Source: Topomyia yanbarensis (lineage: Eukaryota; Arthropoda; Insecta; Diptera; Culicidae). Taken from it: DNA of 64,000 nt. Shown here in pieces: positions 23,401 to 34,611 of the stretch (position 1 is the stretch's first letter; every line of letters begins with the position of its first letter). Location of the stretch: the NCBI RefSeq assembly GCF_030247195.1, contig NC_080670.1, forward strand, positions 215,376,546 to 215,440,545, read 5' to 3'. The translations under genes were made by a program, and so were the position numbers. The notes beneath the pieces are model-generated. The model had not been told where the DNA came from. It saw nothing but the letters and a program-made list of their open reading frames with translations, and did no database searches.

Positions 23401-26400
23401 CAGATTGCTGCACTCCGGGGTGTGTCAGCTGAGATGGAGGAGGTTGGTGTGACGATGGAGGTGTCGCACCAGGTGGGATGCCAGAGTTCATCCCGTGTGG
23501 TGAGGGTATATGTGGACCACCCATTGCTGCCGAAGGAGTAGATGATGAGTTACTATTGCTGCCATTACTGTTGGTGTTCGGCGTCATAGGCCGCATTGAT
23601 TTCGATGGAGGTTGACCCATTGGAGACGCTTCTCGATCACGTAATTGCGAAGGACTACCGTTGGCTCCTGACATTGGCGGTTGTAACCGGGAGTCCATTA
23701 GGCCGAGACCCATCATCGATGGTGGCAGTCCGCCAAGTCCGGATGGACCGACGGGATGCATTCGGGGTGATAGGTTTGGTGGGGCCACTGATGGTGATAG
23801 ATATGGGTTTCCGTATGCTCCGTACGGGGAGTACAGTGGAGGATAGCCAGGGTACGCCGTTCGATAGTGGGGTGGTATACTGCCCATGCCATTTTGCATC
23901 ATCATCGACGCCGAGTGCGGCATTCCAGGGTGAGTCATGTGAGATCCATTTAGCAAACCGGTAGGCGTAACGGCCGCAGAGAGAGCAGCACTGGTCGCTA
24001 CTACTGGACTGTGGGTTCGCAGAGCTGCCAAGGAGCTTTCAACAGATGGATGAATTGCAGGGCTTTGACCACTTGCCGGGGTAGCTGCGGGTGGTGTGTG
24101 CGGTACATTTAGCGGCAGTGAAGATGGCGCTGCACTGTTACTGCTGCTATTGCTGTGCAGCGGCTGGCCACCACTGGTAGGTCCCAAACTGTTCGAGAGA
24201 TTCGTTGGTCCCACCGTCAGTGGCAGTCCATTCGGTAGGGAAGCTACTGCCGTTGTTGAGGGCGCAAATGAGGAACCAACTCCGATAAAACTCGGAACTG
24301 ATGAAGGCTTCACACTACCACTGTTGCTGCTGCTGCTGTTACTGTTGCTATTGTGCTGTTGAGGCGGCTGCTGAGGCGAAGGCGGTGGCTGAGATAGAGG
24401 CGTCGGCGGCTGTTGCATTGCAGGTGACGCAACCGATCCTCCCATAGCCTGCTGCAGGGGTGACTGTGGATTAGAGCCTTGCTTCCCGGTCGCTGCCGAT
24501 AGTGCTCCCGTTACCGTCGTCGTTGCTGTTGTTGTACTTAAAACATTGCCTACGCCGCTGCCCGTTGCTGGAATCTTGGCGGATGCCGTTGGCAGTAGCG
24601 GCTTACTGCTCAGACCAGCCGTCTGCGGTGATGCGGGCGGCTGTGGTTGCTGAGGCGATGCCACGGCTTGCTGCGATTGGGGCGACGCCACTCCAGTAGG
24701 ATGGCCCCCAATCGATGGCAGGTGAGTTCCTATCGGACCATTTGATACCTGTTTGAGGGAGAGAGAGAAAAGACACTTTGTCAAAAGGCTTGTTTATGTT
24801 AATTGCGCGGTACTCGTTTGCAAGAGCTATTAAATTAGTGGCCATTAGGATGCAAAGTACGGCTATTAGTTTAGGTGCGGCTGACAGCACACCGGTGGCA
24901 AAACCTGTTGCTCGCAGGGCGGCGGCGACGGCGCCACTTAAGCACACCGGATTAAGCGATTTATTGAAACATAAATCAGTCTGTGCTGGTTGTGGTGGTG
25001 GTGGTGTTGGGTGAAGAAACCAGAAATCGAGATGTGGTTATTGAATCTAGTCCACAGGGGGTGGCGGCGGCTTCCGTCAATCTAGTGAAACTTCGCCGGG
25101 GGGAAAAATTCAAACCTTGAAGGCGACCAACTCAGAGAAGTGGATCCGACTGGGTGTGGGAAGGCCGTAATTGTTCTACACAGGCTTCGCCTGTAGGCAG
25201 TTAATTAAATACACATTAGCATAAAACCGCCTCAAATAATCATTCAATTTAATTATCTGATAATCTGCTTCTCGCATTTCACCGTGCCCCTTCCTCACTT
25301 TCCTGAATTTACTAAAGGATGTGGAGTTATTTCACAAATCAGATTACAATCTACACGCCTCCCCCCGAAATGCAGATTGCGCTTTTCCGCCTCTTTTTGT
25401 TTTGTTTTTGCAGGGAACCGCTTCCGAACAACCGATGCCAATAAATTTGTAAGCAATTTTAATTATTCGGGGGTAAATATTCAGTGGTCAGATAGTCCAT
25501 TACGCGCAAATAGATTTTCAAATAGAATACCGCTAGCACTAGCTTATAATGGTTGGTCAGAATCCAAAATCCGGACACGAAAAAAATTTCGTAATGCGAA
25601 ACCGATGTTTGCGCACCACTCCCTGGCGCTCCGCCCAGTCCAGTGGTGTCTGTTTTTGTGGCATGCCGGGAATCCGGACGGGAAATCAATGCAATTATGC
25701 AAATATTTGTTCATTTCGGCGCAACCGAAATTGAATTGTCCTCCACCCCTCCCCCCACTACTATCAGGTGATACTGAGTGAATGTGCAAGTGAAATGTGG
25801 TTCGAATAGGTTGACCGCTTAGGGTTCTGGGAACAAGCCGCGAGTCTCTCTTTATGTGGACAGAGCGAACATGTGGCTAATTGTCGATATGATTATTTCA
25901 TTAGGCCAGCCATTATCGAATTGTTGATATTGACACTATTCCGCTGCGACTGCTGCCCGTGAGTGAGTCAGACGCCGATTCGGATTATGGGAAGGGGGAG
26001 AGGGTGGATTTAGTAGGATGAGGACAGAGTTTGTTCTACCCGCAGCGTAGCAGAGTTTTGATTTGAACTGTCATCATCCACTACCTCCATCCATCCCTTG
26101 TGTAAATAGAGGTCAAATGCACGGGTTGCTGTGATCTGAACGGTGCGTGGCTATATCGCCAGATTCATATAATGCTCGAGAACGCACACTGTGGGCCCAA
26201 AACTATAATTTAGCCGGAAAATAGTTTGCGTGGAAATTTTAAATTTGGAAAAGGATTTCATCAATCGCCAAAAACCAGTTTAACAGGGCGCGGGTCATTT
26301 GGTATAAGGTCATTTGGCATAATGGACGTTTATCACAACGGACATTTGGCATAACGGTCATTTGGCATAATTTAAATAAGTGATCATTTTGAAGCTTGTT

Positions 26401-29400
26401 TAGAATATTTATTGTTAACTTCTGGAAATCGGACATTTGGCACAACAGACGAATGTGTAGTTTACAGGCGTTGTAATTCTCTCTCTCACGCGAGAAGAAG
26501 CTTATCCGATGTCCAACTTTTCCGAGATAAGATGAGTCGCAAAATTCTCCGTCTCCACAAATAGCGTGAGAATAATTTTCCGGATAAAATTTATATGACT
26601 TTTTCCTTCTCACCGGAGAAGGTGATAAAATTTTAATTTCGTGGAAATCAATAAAAACTTCAAAAAATACACTTAATTACAAAGAAAAGCGGTAAAGAAG
26701 AATAACGGCATGAAAGCAGCGAGCGAAAAAAGGATACCGTGATAAACTCTTTCACTAATTCGCCGGCTGTTTTATTTATCCGGAGAAGTTTCGTGAGTGC
26801 CAATAACTTTTCGTGTGAAAATGTGAGTTTTTATTGTCGCAGTAGCAAACTATCCGGGCGCATTTACTCATATGAGCGATAAATGCAATGCCTGGTAGTT
26901 TATCAGCGAATAACCCATGAAATAAAGGCTGCACTAAACAATAATAATGTGTTGTTTTTAATTAACTGATATTAATTATATTTGGAGAAACACATTTAAT
27001 AACTGATTTTGTATTCTTTTAAATATGGGCAGTTCTTTTGAGTATCATTTCTGGAATTCCTGTGTTTGTTCATTTTCGCAATTATGGATTGTTTGTCTAT
27101 GATTTACGATGCAGCATATTGTAGATTTCACAGATTTTTGTTAATGCAACACACTAGAACTGCGATCCACCAGATGTATGTTTTGTTTTGGTTATCATTA
27201 TTATGATCGCCAGTGAGTTTCAGCTTTCCATCAGCTTTCCATGCCCGCCGACCTGTGATCTCAAATATAGAAGCTATGAATAAGTACAAGTCCGATACCG
27301 GACAACACGCGTTTTGAAGCGGTGTAGCGTAGCCACATTATGCGTAAATGTTATTTATTAATTTGTAAAGAAGAATAAACTAATTAATTTTAGACCTTCA
27401 ACAGTAGCATGGTTCATAATTATGTCGAATGGCCTTATTTCTCGCAAAGTCTAAAATATTTATTTTTCTCTCTGGGAATAAAATGGCAAATGACCTCCAG
27501 TGTGATAACTTTTAAAAATTATGCCAAATATCCGTTATGCCAAATACGCAAAACTAGAAAATATGCCAAATGACCTTCAAGGTCATCAATTTTCAAAATT
27601 GTGCCAAATGACCATTAGGCCGTGACCGTTAGGCCAAGTGACCGTTAGGCCAAGTGACCGTTAGGCCAAGTGACCGTTAGGCCAAGTGACCGTTAGGCCA
27701 AGTGACCGTTAGGCCAAGTGACCGTTAGGCCAAGTGACCGTTAGGCCAAGTGACCGTTAGGCCAAGTGACCGTTAGGCCAAGTGACCGTTAGGCCAAGTG
27801 ACCGTTAGGCCAAGTGACCGTTAGGCCAAGTGACCGTTAGGCCAAGTGACCGTTAGGCCAAGTGACCGTTAGGCCAAGTGACCGTTAGGCCAAGTGACCG
27901 TTAGGCCAAGTGACCGTTAGGCCAAGTGACCGTTAGGCCAAGTGACCGTTAGGCCAAGTGACCGTTAGGCCAAGTGACCGTTAGGCCAAGTGACCGTTAG
28001 GCCAAGTGACCATTAAGCCAAGTGACCGTTAGGCCAAGTGACCGTTAGTCCAAGTGACCGTTAGTCCAAGTGACCGTTAGGCCAAGTGACCGTTAGGCCA
28101 GGTGACCATTAGGCCAAGTGACCATTAGGCCAAGTGACCATTATGCCAGATGTCCGTTTTGCTAAATGACCTTATGCCAAATGAACCAGACCTGGCTTTA
28201 CACAATACCAAAATAATTTTGAGGTGGGACTATGGTAGATTTATGGTATTTTTATGTTACTTTATAGTATTTTAATAGTTGCATTGTTTTTTAAAGAATT
28301 TGTATCATATTTTGGTAGTATTTTTATGGTATTGTTATGGTAATGTTAGGGTCTTTTATTATTTGAAATCTCAACCCCCCCCCCCCCCCTTTCATATTGT
28401 GACGAAAGACAAAGTAAGCTCAGATGTCAAATTCACATCATTTGGACAATTTTGGGACCCCGCCCACTTCGCTTGAAGTTTTTGACATTGGCTACGGGAA
28501 AATACGAGGAAAAAATATATCAAGCACTATAACTTTTGAAATAGCACTCGCAAAATTAAAATTTATGCCATTTTTCAAAGAAAAAATTCTTTGCATTGTA
28601 ACGAAAGTTTATTTGTTTTCCAAAAAATAGAGTAAAATGGTGTTTTCAGGAATTTTGTCCAAAAATGCGTTATTCTTAATAATAATTCTGGTCTATGCTG
28701 CAAATAATGCATTTTTTGCAGTTTTTCTAATGAGAGAAAATCTCAGAAATCGAACGGGGCCTTTGCGACCTTTGGCAGAATACGAGAAGTTGGGGTTCTA
28801 GGGCATTTTGTCATTCATATCAAATTTAATCATTTTCATGTGCATAAATCTCAATTACTCTTCAATTATTTTTTATTAAAAGTACCTTGTTGAACGTGAA
28901 AAATTCTCAGGATCAAAATGGAAATCAATTTGATGTCAGTTACATTTCATATTTAATCATTAAATAGCCCATAACGGCTCCATTTATGAAAAAAAATACT
29001 ATTTTACGTGTGAAAAATGTTCAGGAATCACATGGTGAATGCTTCATTCCTAGGAAAACACGGGAAGTTGGGGTATTGGAGCGTTTGATTGAAGAAAATG
29101 GTTTCTGTCCAAAATGTCAAAAAATCTGATGTTTCTGAATTTTACTGGCAACCTATCGATTCCCATTTTGTTCCTGAAAATTTTCCACGTTGAACAACAT
29201 ACTTTTAATAAAAAATTTATTTAAGAATAATAGAGATATATAAACGAGAAAATGATTAAATTTGATAGAATGACAAAATTCCATAGAACCCCAATTTCTC
29301 GTATTCTGACGCATATCGTTTGATTTCTGAGATTTTTCAAATTCAAAGAGTGCAAAAAATGCATGATTTGTAGCATTGATACATTTATTACAATACTAAA

Positions 29401-31496
29401 AAAAATTCTTTAACAGATGGCATGAATTTTAATTTTTCGAGAGCTGCTTCAAAAATTATAGCATTAAATATAGTTTTTCCTCATATTTTCCCATAGTGTC
29501 AGCGTCAAAAACTTCAAGCGAAGTTGACGGGGTCTAAAATTATGCAAATGACCAGAGAGAATAGAGCCCACCGAACGATTTTACATATAAAGCAGACAAC
29601 ACGGGCCAAAAAACTGACAAAATCGGGGGTACGACGAAATGGGGGGGGGGGGGTGTGAAAAAATCATTACTGTATTTTGAAAGTGTTCTCTGATAGTTTC
29701 AGACCAATCGAACGTATTTAGAAGGCATGTTTAAGAACTTGCGAAAAAATGCAGCTATTGGCACCGGTTTGTCGACAGGTCATCGAGGAAGACGTTGTAA
29801 AGAGTAAATAAGTAGCTCATAGGTGCTACTTATTTACTCTTGCGTAATTAAAACCGAGTAATATTTGAACCGATGGTTTTTCGATTGGGTTGGAAAAAGT
29901 GCAGTTGGCTAGCCATATAAATAGCTAATAGGGGAATTAGTTTCAAATAATTAATTTGTCTCGAAAAGTTCGAATTCAAGGCATAGTATAAGTATTTAGA
30001 TCAAAACAATTGTTTAAAGAAACACACCCTAACAGTTACCGCCTATTTCTCTAAGAATCGGCAGAACGAAGAAATTATCATTTAAAAATACCGCAATCAT
30101 TTTTCTGACTGAAGATTAGGTTTTTGAAAGGATTCTCTGAACTTCAAAATACATATAGCACGCTTTTTTCTATTTCAAAAATTATGGAAAAAAATCTAAT
30201 TTACGAGAATGCGTCCTAGAAATAATAGAATCCCGATTAAAAAAACTTCCACAAGCAAATTTCTTCTACCGACGTCTCGGTATTATAAACGGAGCCTTCG
30301 TCAAGGTTTGAAGTTAACCTAAATAAGTAATCCGTCTACGATATTTCATGGCTTTTGTATACTTTTTTAGCATATCTCATCCAGCTGTCTCCCAATCCTG
30401 AAGATTGATACTGAAAGATAATCCGAATTCTTTATTTCTGTCTGCCATTTGCCTAGCGTTGAAATGAGCATCCCTCATATCTTGCCGCCGAAAATAGCTA
30501 GCCAAAAGTAGCTACTGCAAAGAATCACTTGATTTATCTTTGCTTGCGCCCGACCCCGCACAAACAAGCAAAAGTTTAATTTTAACCGAAGGCCAAACGT
30601 CAAATTCCACGACTTGACACGTCCCATCATCCGATCGTCAACCGCGTCACAGAAAAAAAAAAGAGAAGGAAAGTGAAAGCTCTTAGTCGCAACCGCCGAT
30701 CACGCCGAATAGGTCTTCTCTCCCAGGAAGATGATGATGTAGGTCAAAGCAAAACGATTTTTCACCTCTTCCATGGCAAATAACAAGCGGCACACACACA
30801 AAAACTGTTTCGAGTGAATCCGAGTCCGATAATTAAGTTGAGAAATTTACGATTATTTCGTGGTCCATTTCAACAACATGCCATAATCACGGCGATTATG
30901 GCTGCCGGATCGAAGGATCGTGTTACTTCAACCTCGCCGTAAATGTCACGTTAAATGTCGCTGTAAAACCGGAACGGATTGTCAATTAGGCAGCAAATTA
31001 GGCAGTGCTGTGCCCCTGAGGCGGCACATTTAGCGCGCGATAACAGAAACACTTCTTGGAACACCGCGTTTTTTTTTAAACGGGTTCTGATTTTACGGCC
31101 TTGCCAGCTTTAATGATCCTCTATTGATCATACCCCCTGACAATCCGGGTGATAACCTACCTGCATCGGTGTCGTGGTGGGGTAAGGCGGTGGCAGGCTG
31201 GGCGGTGGAAGCGCTGCTGGCGCTGGGGACGGTGCCGGTGGAGCAGGACCTCCTCCTCCTCCTGCTGCACCGGCGGTGGCTCCGGGTGGAATCGGTACCG
31301 GGCTACTAGCGGCACTACCGGCCAGTCCGGCCAGCGGACCATTGCTCAGCGGTAGCCCAGTGGTCGGTGGGAAGTCGGACTTGCGAGGCACCGCTGCTGG
31401 ACTGGGAGCCGCTACCGCTGCCACCATCGGCGGCACCACCTGTGCCGGTTGCGTCTGGGGTGTAGATGCGAACACAACTGACCCTCCATCAGAACC
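19348..31496 (-). CDS. Gug: Grunge/Atrophin transcriptional corepressor, last eight coding exons (N-terminus missing)
   Basis: Atrophin (Drosophila Gug, vertebrate RERE/ATN1) is a nuclear corepressor that partners nuclear receptors such as Tailless and histone deacetylases in patterning. Segments are 31161..31496, 23073..24748, 22379..22995, 21936..22315, 21546..21578, 21076..21370, 20540..20666 and 19348..20437. All junctions are GT-AG and in phase, giving 4554 nt, 1517 residues plus stop. In order: Pro/Ala-rich start; Ser/Pro/His-rich low-complexity (113-876); VSDQADMLRRELDNRFL (about 877-893); a His-Gln run; KTGKWNAMHVRIAWEIYHHQ (about 1015-1034); HDPWRRILSSAIPR at the last junction; an Arg-Glu repeat (about 1196-1272); poly-Ala; and the Atrophin C-terminal block PWGPPDPFRDYRLESLHQLR (about 1379-1398). 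The ELM2 and SANT domains expected upstream are absent from the window. Identification rests on these recalled signatures. Confidence 0.95.
20540..20666 (-). CDS. Gug: Gug exon: SPFGRYASPYG segment
   Basis: A 127-nt exon (acceptor TTGCAG, donor GTAAGT) encoding VSPFGRYASPYGASPFGG then SREMSMGSQMAGSLHDPWR. It enters in phase 1 (completing a Gly) and leaves in phase 2, both matching the neighbours. Confidence 0.93.
21076..21370 (-). CDS. Gug: Gug exon: KTGKWNAMHVRIAWEIYHHQ
   Basis: A 295-nt exon opening with the most conserved short block of insect Atrophins (KTGKWNAMHVRIAWEIYHHQ). It then runs through AKQNPDKAASMKTASEMLRP, an Ala run and a Pro-rich stretch to AASHLG. Acceptor TTTTCAG, donor GTAATG. 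Confidence 0.95.
21546..21578 (-). CDS. Gug: Gug 33-nt microexon (QQAPPVDPNKK)
   Basis: The donor GTAAG follows AACAAAAAG. The acceptor is best placed at ATCACAG before CAACAGGCG, giving QQAPPVDPNKK in phase 0 on both sides. A CAG repeat at the acceptor permits a 27-nt alternative. The upstream CAA-rich stretch would extend a Gln run, but it hits an in-frame TGA with no acceptor, so it is taken as intron. The joined protein reads FVPK-QQAPPVDPNKK-KTGKW. Confidence 0.75.
21936..22315 (-). CDS. Gug: Gug exon: DQADMLRREL and His-Gln run
   Basis: A 380-nt exon joined through GTT to the preceding STK, giving STKVSDQADMLRRELDNRFL. It carries an alternating His-Gln run (about 22212-22151 on the gene strand), poly-Ala, PLFKDVPKIGAVDSPFYRTG and HLQSFVPK at the donor (GTGAGT). 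Confidence 0.93.
22379..22995 (-). CDS. Gug: Gug exon: Ser/Pro/Thr-rich linker
   Basis: A 617-nt exon, acceptor TTGCAG, donor GTTTGT (weak +4 to +6). It completes a Ser codon and reads SNVSSLSRSTPGSALPYGSG. It is low-complexity Ser, Pro, Gly and Thr, and ends SAESLFSTK. Earlier Met residues inside it are not starts, because the frame is open to the acceptor. Confidence 0.9.
23073..24748 (-). CDS. Gug: Gug large Ser/Pro/Gln/His-rich exon
   Basis: A 1676-nt exon opening VSNGPIGTHLPSIGGHPTGV. It contains Asn/Ser runs, YRTAYPGYPPLYSPYGAYGN, a nuclear-looking SKSMRPMTP segment and a long Pro/His/Ser tail. It ends ARTHSPRGHSPNRERDSY at donor GTGAGT. Intrinsically disordered composition is typical of the middle of Atrophin proteins. 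Confidence 0.93.
24749..26285 (-). other. Start of the 6.4-kb Gug intron
   Basis: Intronic on the Gug strand. GC-rich patches near 24880-25180 have no phase-compatible splice pair that I could find. No repeat family was recognised. Confidence 0.35.
26290..28190. mobile_element. 1.9-kb foldback-type element in Gug intron, right array expanded
   Basis: The left array (26290-26370) has GGTCATTTGGCATAATGG-like units. The right side (27480-28185) has the inverse, ..ATGCCAAATGACC. The core near 27000-27350 shares TGATCCACC-type and GAAGCGGTGTAGCGTAGCCAC words with the elements at 1036 and 15361. The right array has grown into a 16-bp minisatellite. It ends at ATGAACCAGACC (about 28190). The middle (26440-26900) is unrelated and may be a further insertion. 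Confidence 0.7.
27608..28150. repeat. 16-bp minisatellite, about 33 copies
   Basis: The unit GCCAAGTGACCGTTAG is repeated head to tail with almost no variation until about 28010, then with point changes (ATTAAG, TTAGTC, CATTAG). It is clearly derived from the terminal unit of the surrounding element (GCCAAATGACC.TTA). Near-identity means recent expansion, or assembly of a collapsed array. Confidence 0.95.
28376..29656. mobile_element. 1.3-kb foldback element bounded by poly-C and poly-G
   Basis: The left arm (about 28436-28960) and right arm (about 29110-29560) are inverse copies. GACCCCGCCCACTTCGCTTG at left matches CAAGCGAAGTTGACGGGGTC at right. AAGTTGGGGTTCTA matches TAGAACCCCAATTTCTCGTA, and the arms continue through the AT-rich part. 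The outer edges are a C run (28376-28391) and a G run (29641-29654) in mirror orientation. No transposase frame remains. Confidence 0.7.
29660..31160 (-). other. Remainder of Gug intron
   Basis: Intronic. No exon or repeat family was recognised beyond the perfect hairpin at 29801-29840. Confidence 0.35.
29801..29840. repeat. Perfect 16-bp hairpin
   Basis: AGAGTAAATAAGTAGC (29801-29816) and its exact inverse GCTACTTATTTACTCT (29825-29840) are separated by 8 nt. It could be a small transposon end pair or an RNA hairpin in the Gug intron. It carries no named motif. Confidence 0.6.
31161..31496 (-). CDS. Gug: Gug exon: Pro/Ala/Gly-rich, first coding exon seen in window
   Basis: A 336-nt exon, acceptor ACGACAG, donor GTAGGT, in phase 0 at both ends. 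It encodes GSDGGSVVFASTPQTQPAQV.. and ends PPYPTTTPMQ, which joins directly to VSNGPIG. It is placed by open frame, splice sites, phase and Pro/Ala composition rather than by a named domain. Confidence 0.85.
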
Positions 31497-32750
31497 CTGT
31501 CGTGTGAGGGGAAAAGAGAGAGAGAGAAAAACAAAGCAGATTAATAATTGAAAACAATTGTGTGTGAGTGTATGGGGGAGAGAGATAGGGAATTTTGTGA
31601 ATTTACATACTTTCAGGATGAATAGATGCGGCTATAAAATATTGATGGAATCAATTTGCAAACAGATAACCGGCGAGGGCCTGGCGGATCAAGGCAAGCG
31701 AGAACATTTAATCCGATTGGCATTATGTCAAGTGCATCTCAATGGATCGGGTGGTAATCAATATTTATTAATTTTGAATTGATTTAGCCACACACACACA
31801 CACCCACGGAATTACCACCGATATCGAGTGCGGAGGAGGTGAGTGAGAAATAATCCATTCATTATAATAATTACAAGGTAAATTGAGTAGGCTAATACCG
31901 GGTCCGTGTTCCGTTTCTCGTCGAACATGGATGGACATAGAAAAAAAAGGTAGAAGGGGGTCCCCATACGAGGCGGCACCGGAGGGCGCATAAATCTACA
32001 TATTTGATTAATTGTGCGATTAATTTCCACACAAACATCAACAGGCAGATAAAAATCTAGGCGACACGAAAGAATAAACGATTGGCGATTCTGACAGGTT
32101 GTAATTAAATTAGTAGAGCTATCGCGTGCGGCCTTTGGTGCCGCGTGTGGCGTTATAGTGTGCAGTGTTGCCATTTGTACGGTTCATCCAAATATGAGTA
32201 GTTTTGTTGGAATTAAAAAAATATTTTGGCGAATGTTGCGAATATTCGCATGCAATTATTTATTTTTGGTCAGCTATTAATTAAGCATTTTAAACTGTGG
32301 TTTGTTTCTTATGATTGAAAATTAAAAGTGGAAAATCAACCAGTGCAGTGCCTCAGACTCAATGTAGGTCGAATAGTCAATTCTATTGTAAAAAACGCCG
32401 ACTAATCGTTTCAAATCCGATTCAAGGAATATCCATCATATTCAACCAGACCTCGAAGTGTTTTCTTCCGAATCAAGAAAGTTGCGTTTATTATAATGGA
32501 AATTAGATTTTTTTTTAATGTAATAGTATGTAAAATAACCTTGTATCCAAGGCAGACAACGGTGTTCCGCTCTGCAATTAAATCATAAAAGTGATGCCTA
32601 AGAGCTGCGGAGTGAAATACCAGAATCCGTCCAAGATACAAGAAATGTATGGTGGAATCCAAATAGTTACAACAAATAGTTTTATTGTACATATTTCGCT
32701 AAACAAACCTAAATAATGAACAAGAATATAATCGAAATATTGTGACAACT
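31497..32750 (-). other. Gug upstream intron, proximal part
   Basis: No exon was recognised. A short CA repeat lies at 31791-31803. Otherwise it is AT-rich unique-looking sequence. Confidence 0.35.
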
Positions 32751-32839
32751 TTTAAAACACTACAACGTTCGTCCAGACAAACGTAGAATGTCTGTGAGTG
32801 ACCTTGAGCAAGTAAATCAGATCGCTCGCGGCACGTTTC

Positions 32840-32916
32840 TTACGCAGTAGTATCGTGTCTACGTGCCCGATCGGGAAGTTGAGATCGACGGTTCCTGCAA
32901 GGAACCCACGTTTTAG
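32840..32916 (+). pseudogene. Relic with the RVY-P-VEI peptide (copy 3)
   Basis: Plus-strand frame YRVYVPDREVEIDGSCKEPT, then F and a stop (about 32852-32914). It matches the two frames in the 13.3-14.9 kb element and the minus-strand frame near 34950. Only a fragment remains, with a stop immediately before it. Confidence 0.4.
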
Positions 32917-33089
32917 CCAAAATAAAATTTCGGAATGCAGACAATTGCGATTGGCAAAATCGCGAAGGATAAAATAATATCTTATTCTCCATCAGCTTCG
33001 TTTCGAGAGACTATTGCCACTGTCTCTGTTCTGCCAAATTACGTCCTTTTCAACCAGATTATTCTACCTGTTCGATTATCAGTGTCCCG

Positions 33090-33460
33090 AGTCTTACGGC
33101 GCGCATAAGTCGTAAGGGTAGGGGAGTGTCCCCCGGTTGCGGGCCGGCCACCCGCCATTTTGATGTGTGCGTTTTGCTAGCGCTACGAAACTTTGCACAG
33201 AGTCACATATTAACATGAGCCCGTTTTCTGAGTGCTCTTTGAACTGAAGACATCTATCCATATTTTTTGTGCGGAACACAATTTGAACATTCATACTGGA
33301 CCCCCGTTGAATTTTCTTTTCTGGTTTCTTTTCAAACGTTTTTTGTGCGGTTATTACATGGTTTTCGGGATTAGCACGGTTTTCACACGGTTTAGATGTT
33401 TCCTTTTGGGAAAGTAGAAAACGCGAATCTAGAAGATTTCTTATGGCCCGCACTTCGATA
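33090..33460 (-). other. 119-codon open frame of unknown origin
   Basis: The frame runs minus-strand through KPCENRANPENHVITAQ and ends NGGWPARNRGTLPYPYDLC. The C-terminal words look like ones seen in repeated mosquito DNA (recollection only). There is no domain and no upstream promoter. Probably a dispersed-repeat frame rather than a gene. Confidence 0.3.
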
Positions 33461-33764
33461 AAATGAATATTTTAAACGTCGGTTCTCATGGTAAAGAGGG
33501 ACAAGTCTGTCTTTGCCGTGAGACATGTTGGTAGACATGAGAGATTTGTAGTACAATGCGGTCCAAGCTCGCCTCCTGCCAACAGGAGATAAAAGATAGT
33601 CCGTAAGATTCTAAGCCTGTTTCTAATGACCCTGCCATTTCTAGTTTTCCGATCTGTATATTTGCATGCTTGCTCTCACTTGACCTCACTATGGCTCTAA
33701 ATTTTCATAACTTTGTACCCTCTAACTAATTGGATGTGGTTAAAAAGTATAAAAAAAATTAAAT

Positions 33765-34055
33765 GCCAAATATTGATGTCTGACACCATTTTGAGCACCA
33801 CAATGGCGTATTCCAGATTGGCGTATTTTTGGAACGGACATGACGAGCGAACGCCAAAATTTAATGTTTGACGCCTTGTAGAAAATCAAGAATGCGACTT
33901 CCGGGTTAGTGAGCCCCATCAATATTGGTATTTTCGGGACGGGTTTGACGAGTAGATGCCAAAAATCGATGCCTGACGCCATTTAAAAAATCAACATGGC
34001 GACTTCTGGGTTAGCATAAACCCAATCAATATGGGTATTTTCGGAGTAGTTTGAG
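33765..34055. repeat. Copy 2 of the 'GGCGACTTCCGG' unit repeat
   Basis: Contains two and a half tandem units with GGTATTTTCGGGACGGG, TTTGACGAGTAGATGCC and GACGCCATTT, matching 4060-4860. Unit length is about 120 bp. Confidence 0.7.
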
Positions 34056-34611
34056 AATGAAGAGTGTTTTGATCAAGAGTGAGGAATGATGGAGTAGGCG
34101 GGTTGAGTGAATATTCACTATTCGAGCTTCGTTGTCCAGGCCGGTTAGGATTTCGTTTATGAATATATTAAGTTGGGCGATTTTAACATATTAAATCTGC
34201 ATTCTATATCATCGAAGCTATTCTATATCAGTAGAAGCCAAACTACGTTGACAGATAAGTGAATATTACTGCTTTAAAAGTCTATCATTGAATTATTCCA
34301 TTTTTAGAGCCCGACAAGGCGCACAATATATGTAAAAATGTTAGGAACGTCATTCGTATCCGAGATGTGAAGTCAAATAAATGTGACACACGATTAAAAA
34401 TTCGCTGTAACCCAATGGCGACGCTCTGTAGATTAAGTGAGAGTGGCTAAGGTTGTTCCCCGCCAACGACGCCAAACCATAAGGATGGCGCTAAAATCTG
34501 CTTTAAAAAATTAGTGGAAAAATCAAAAAATAAGCCCGCTTCAGTGATGCCACCGTCTTTATGGGGACGCTTCAAATTCCTTCTTCTAGCGCTATTTGTT
34601 CGCGGGTTATG

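Noticed and set aside
27608..28150. CRISPR-like array
   Set aside because: Units are contiguous 16-mers with no spacers, and the host is eukaryotic.
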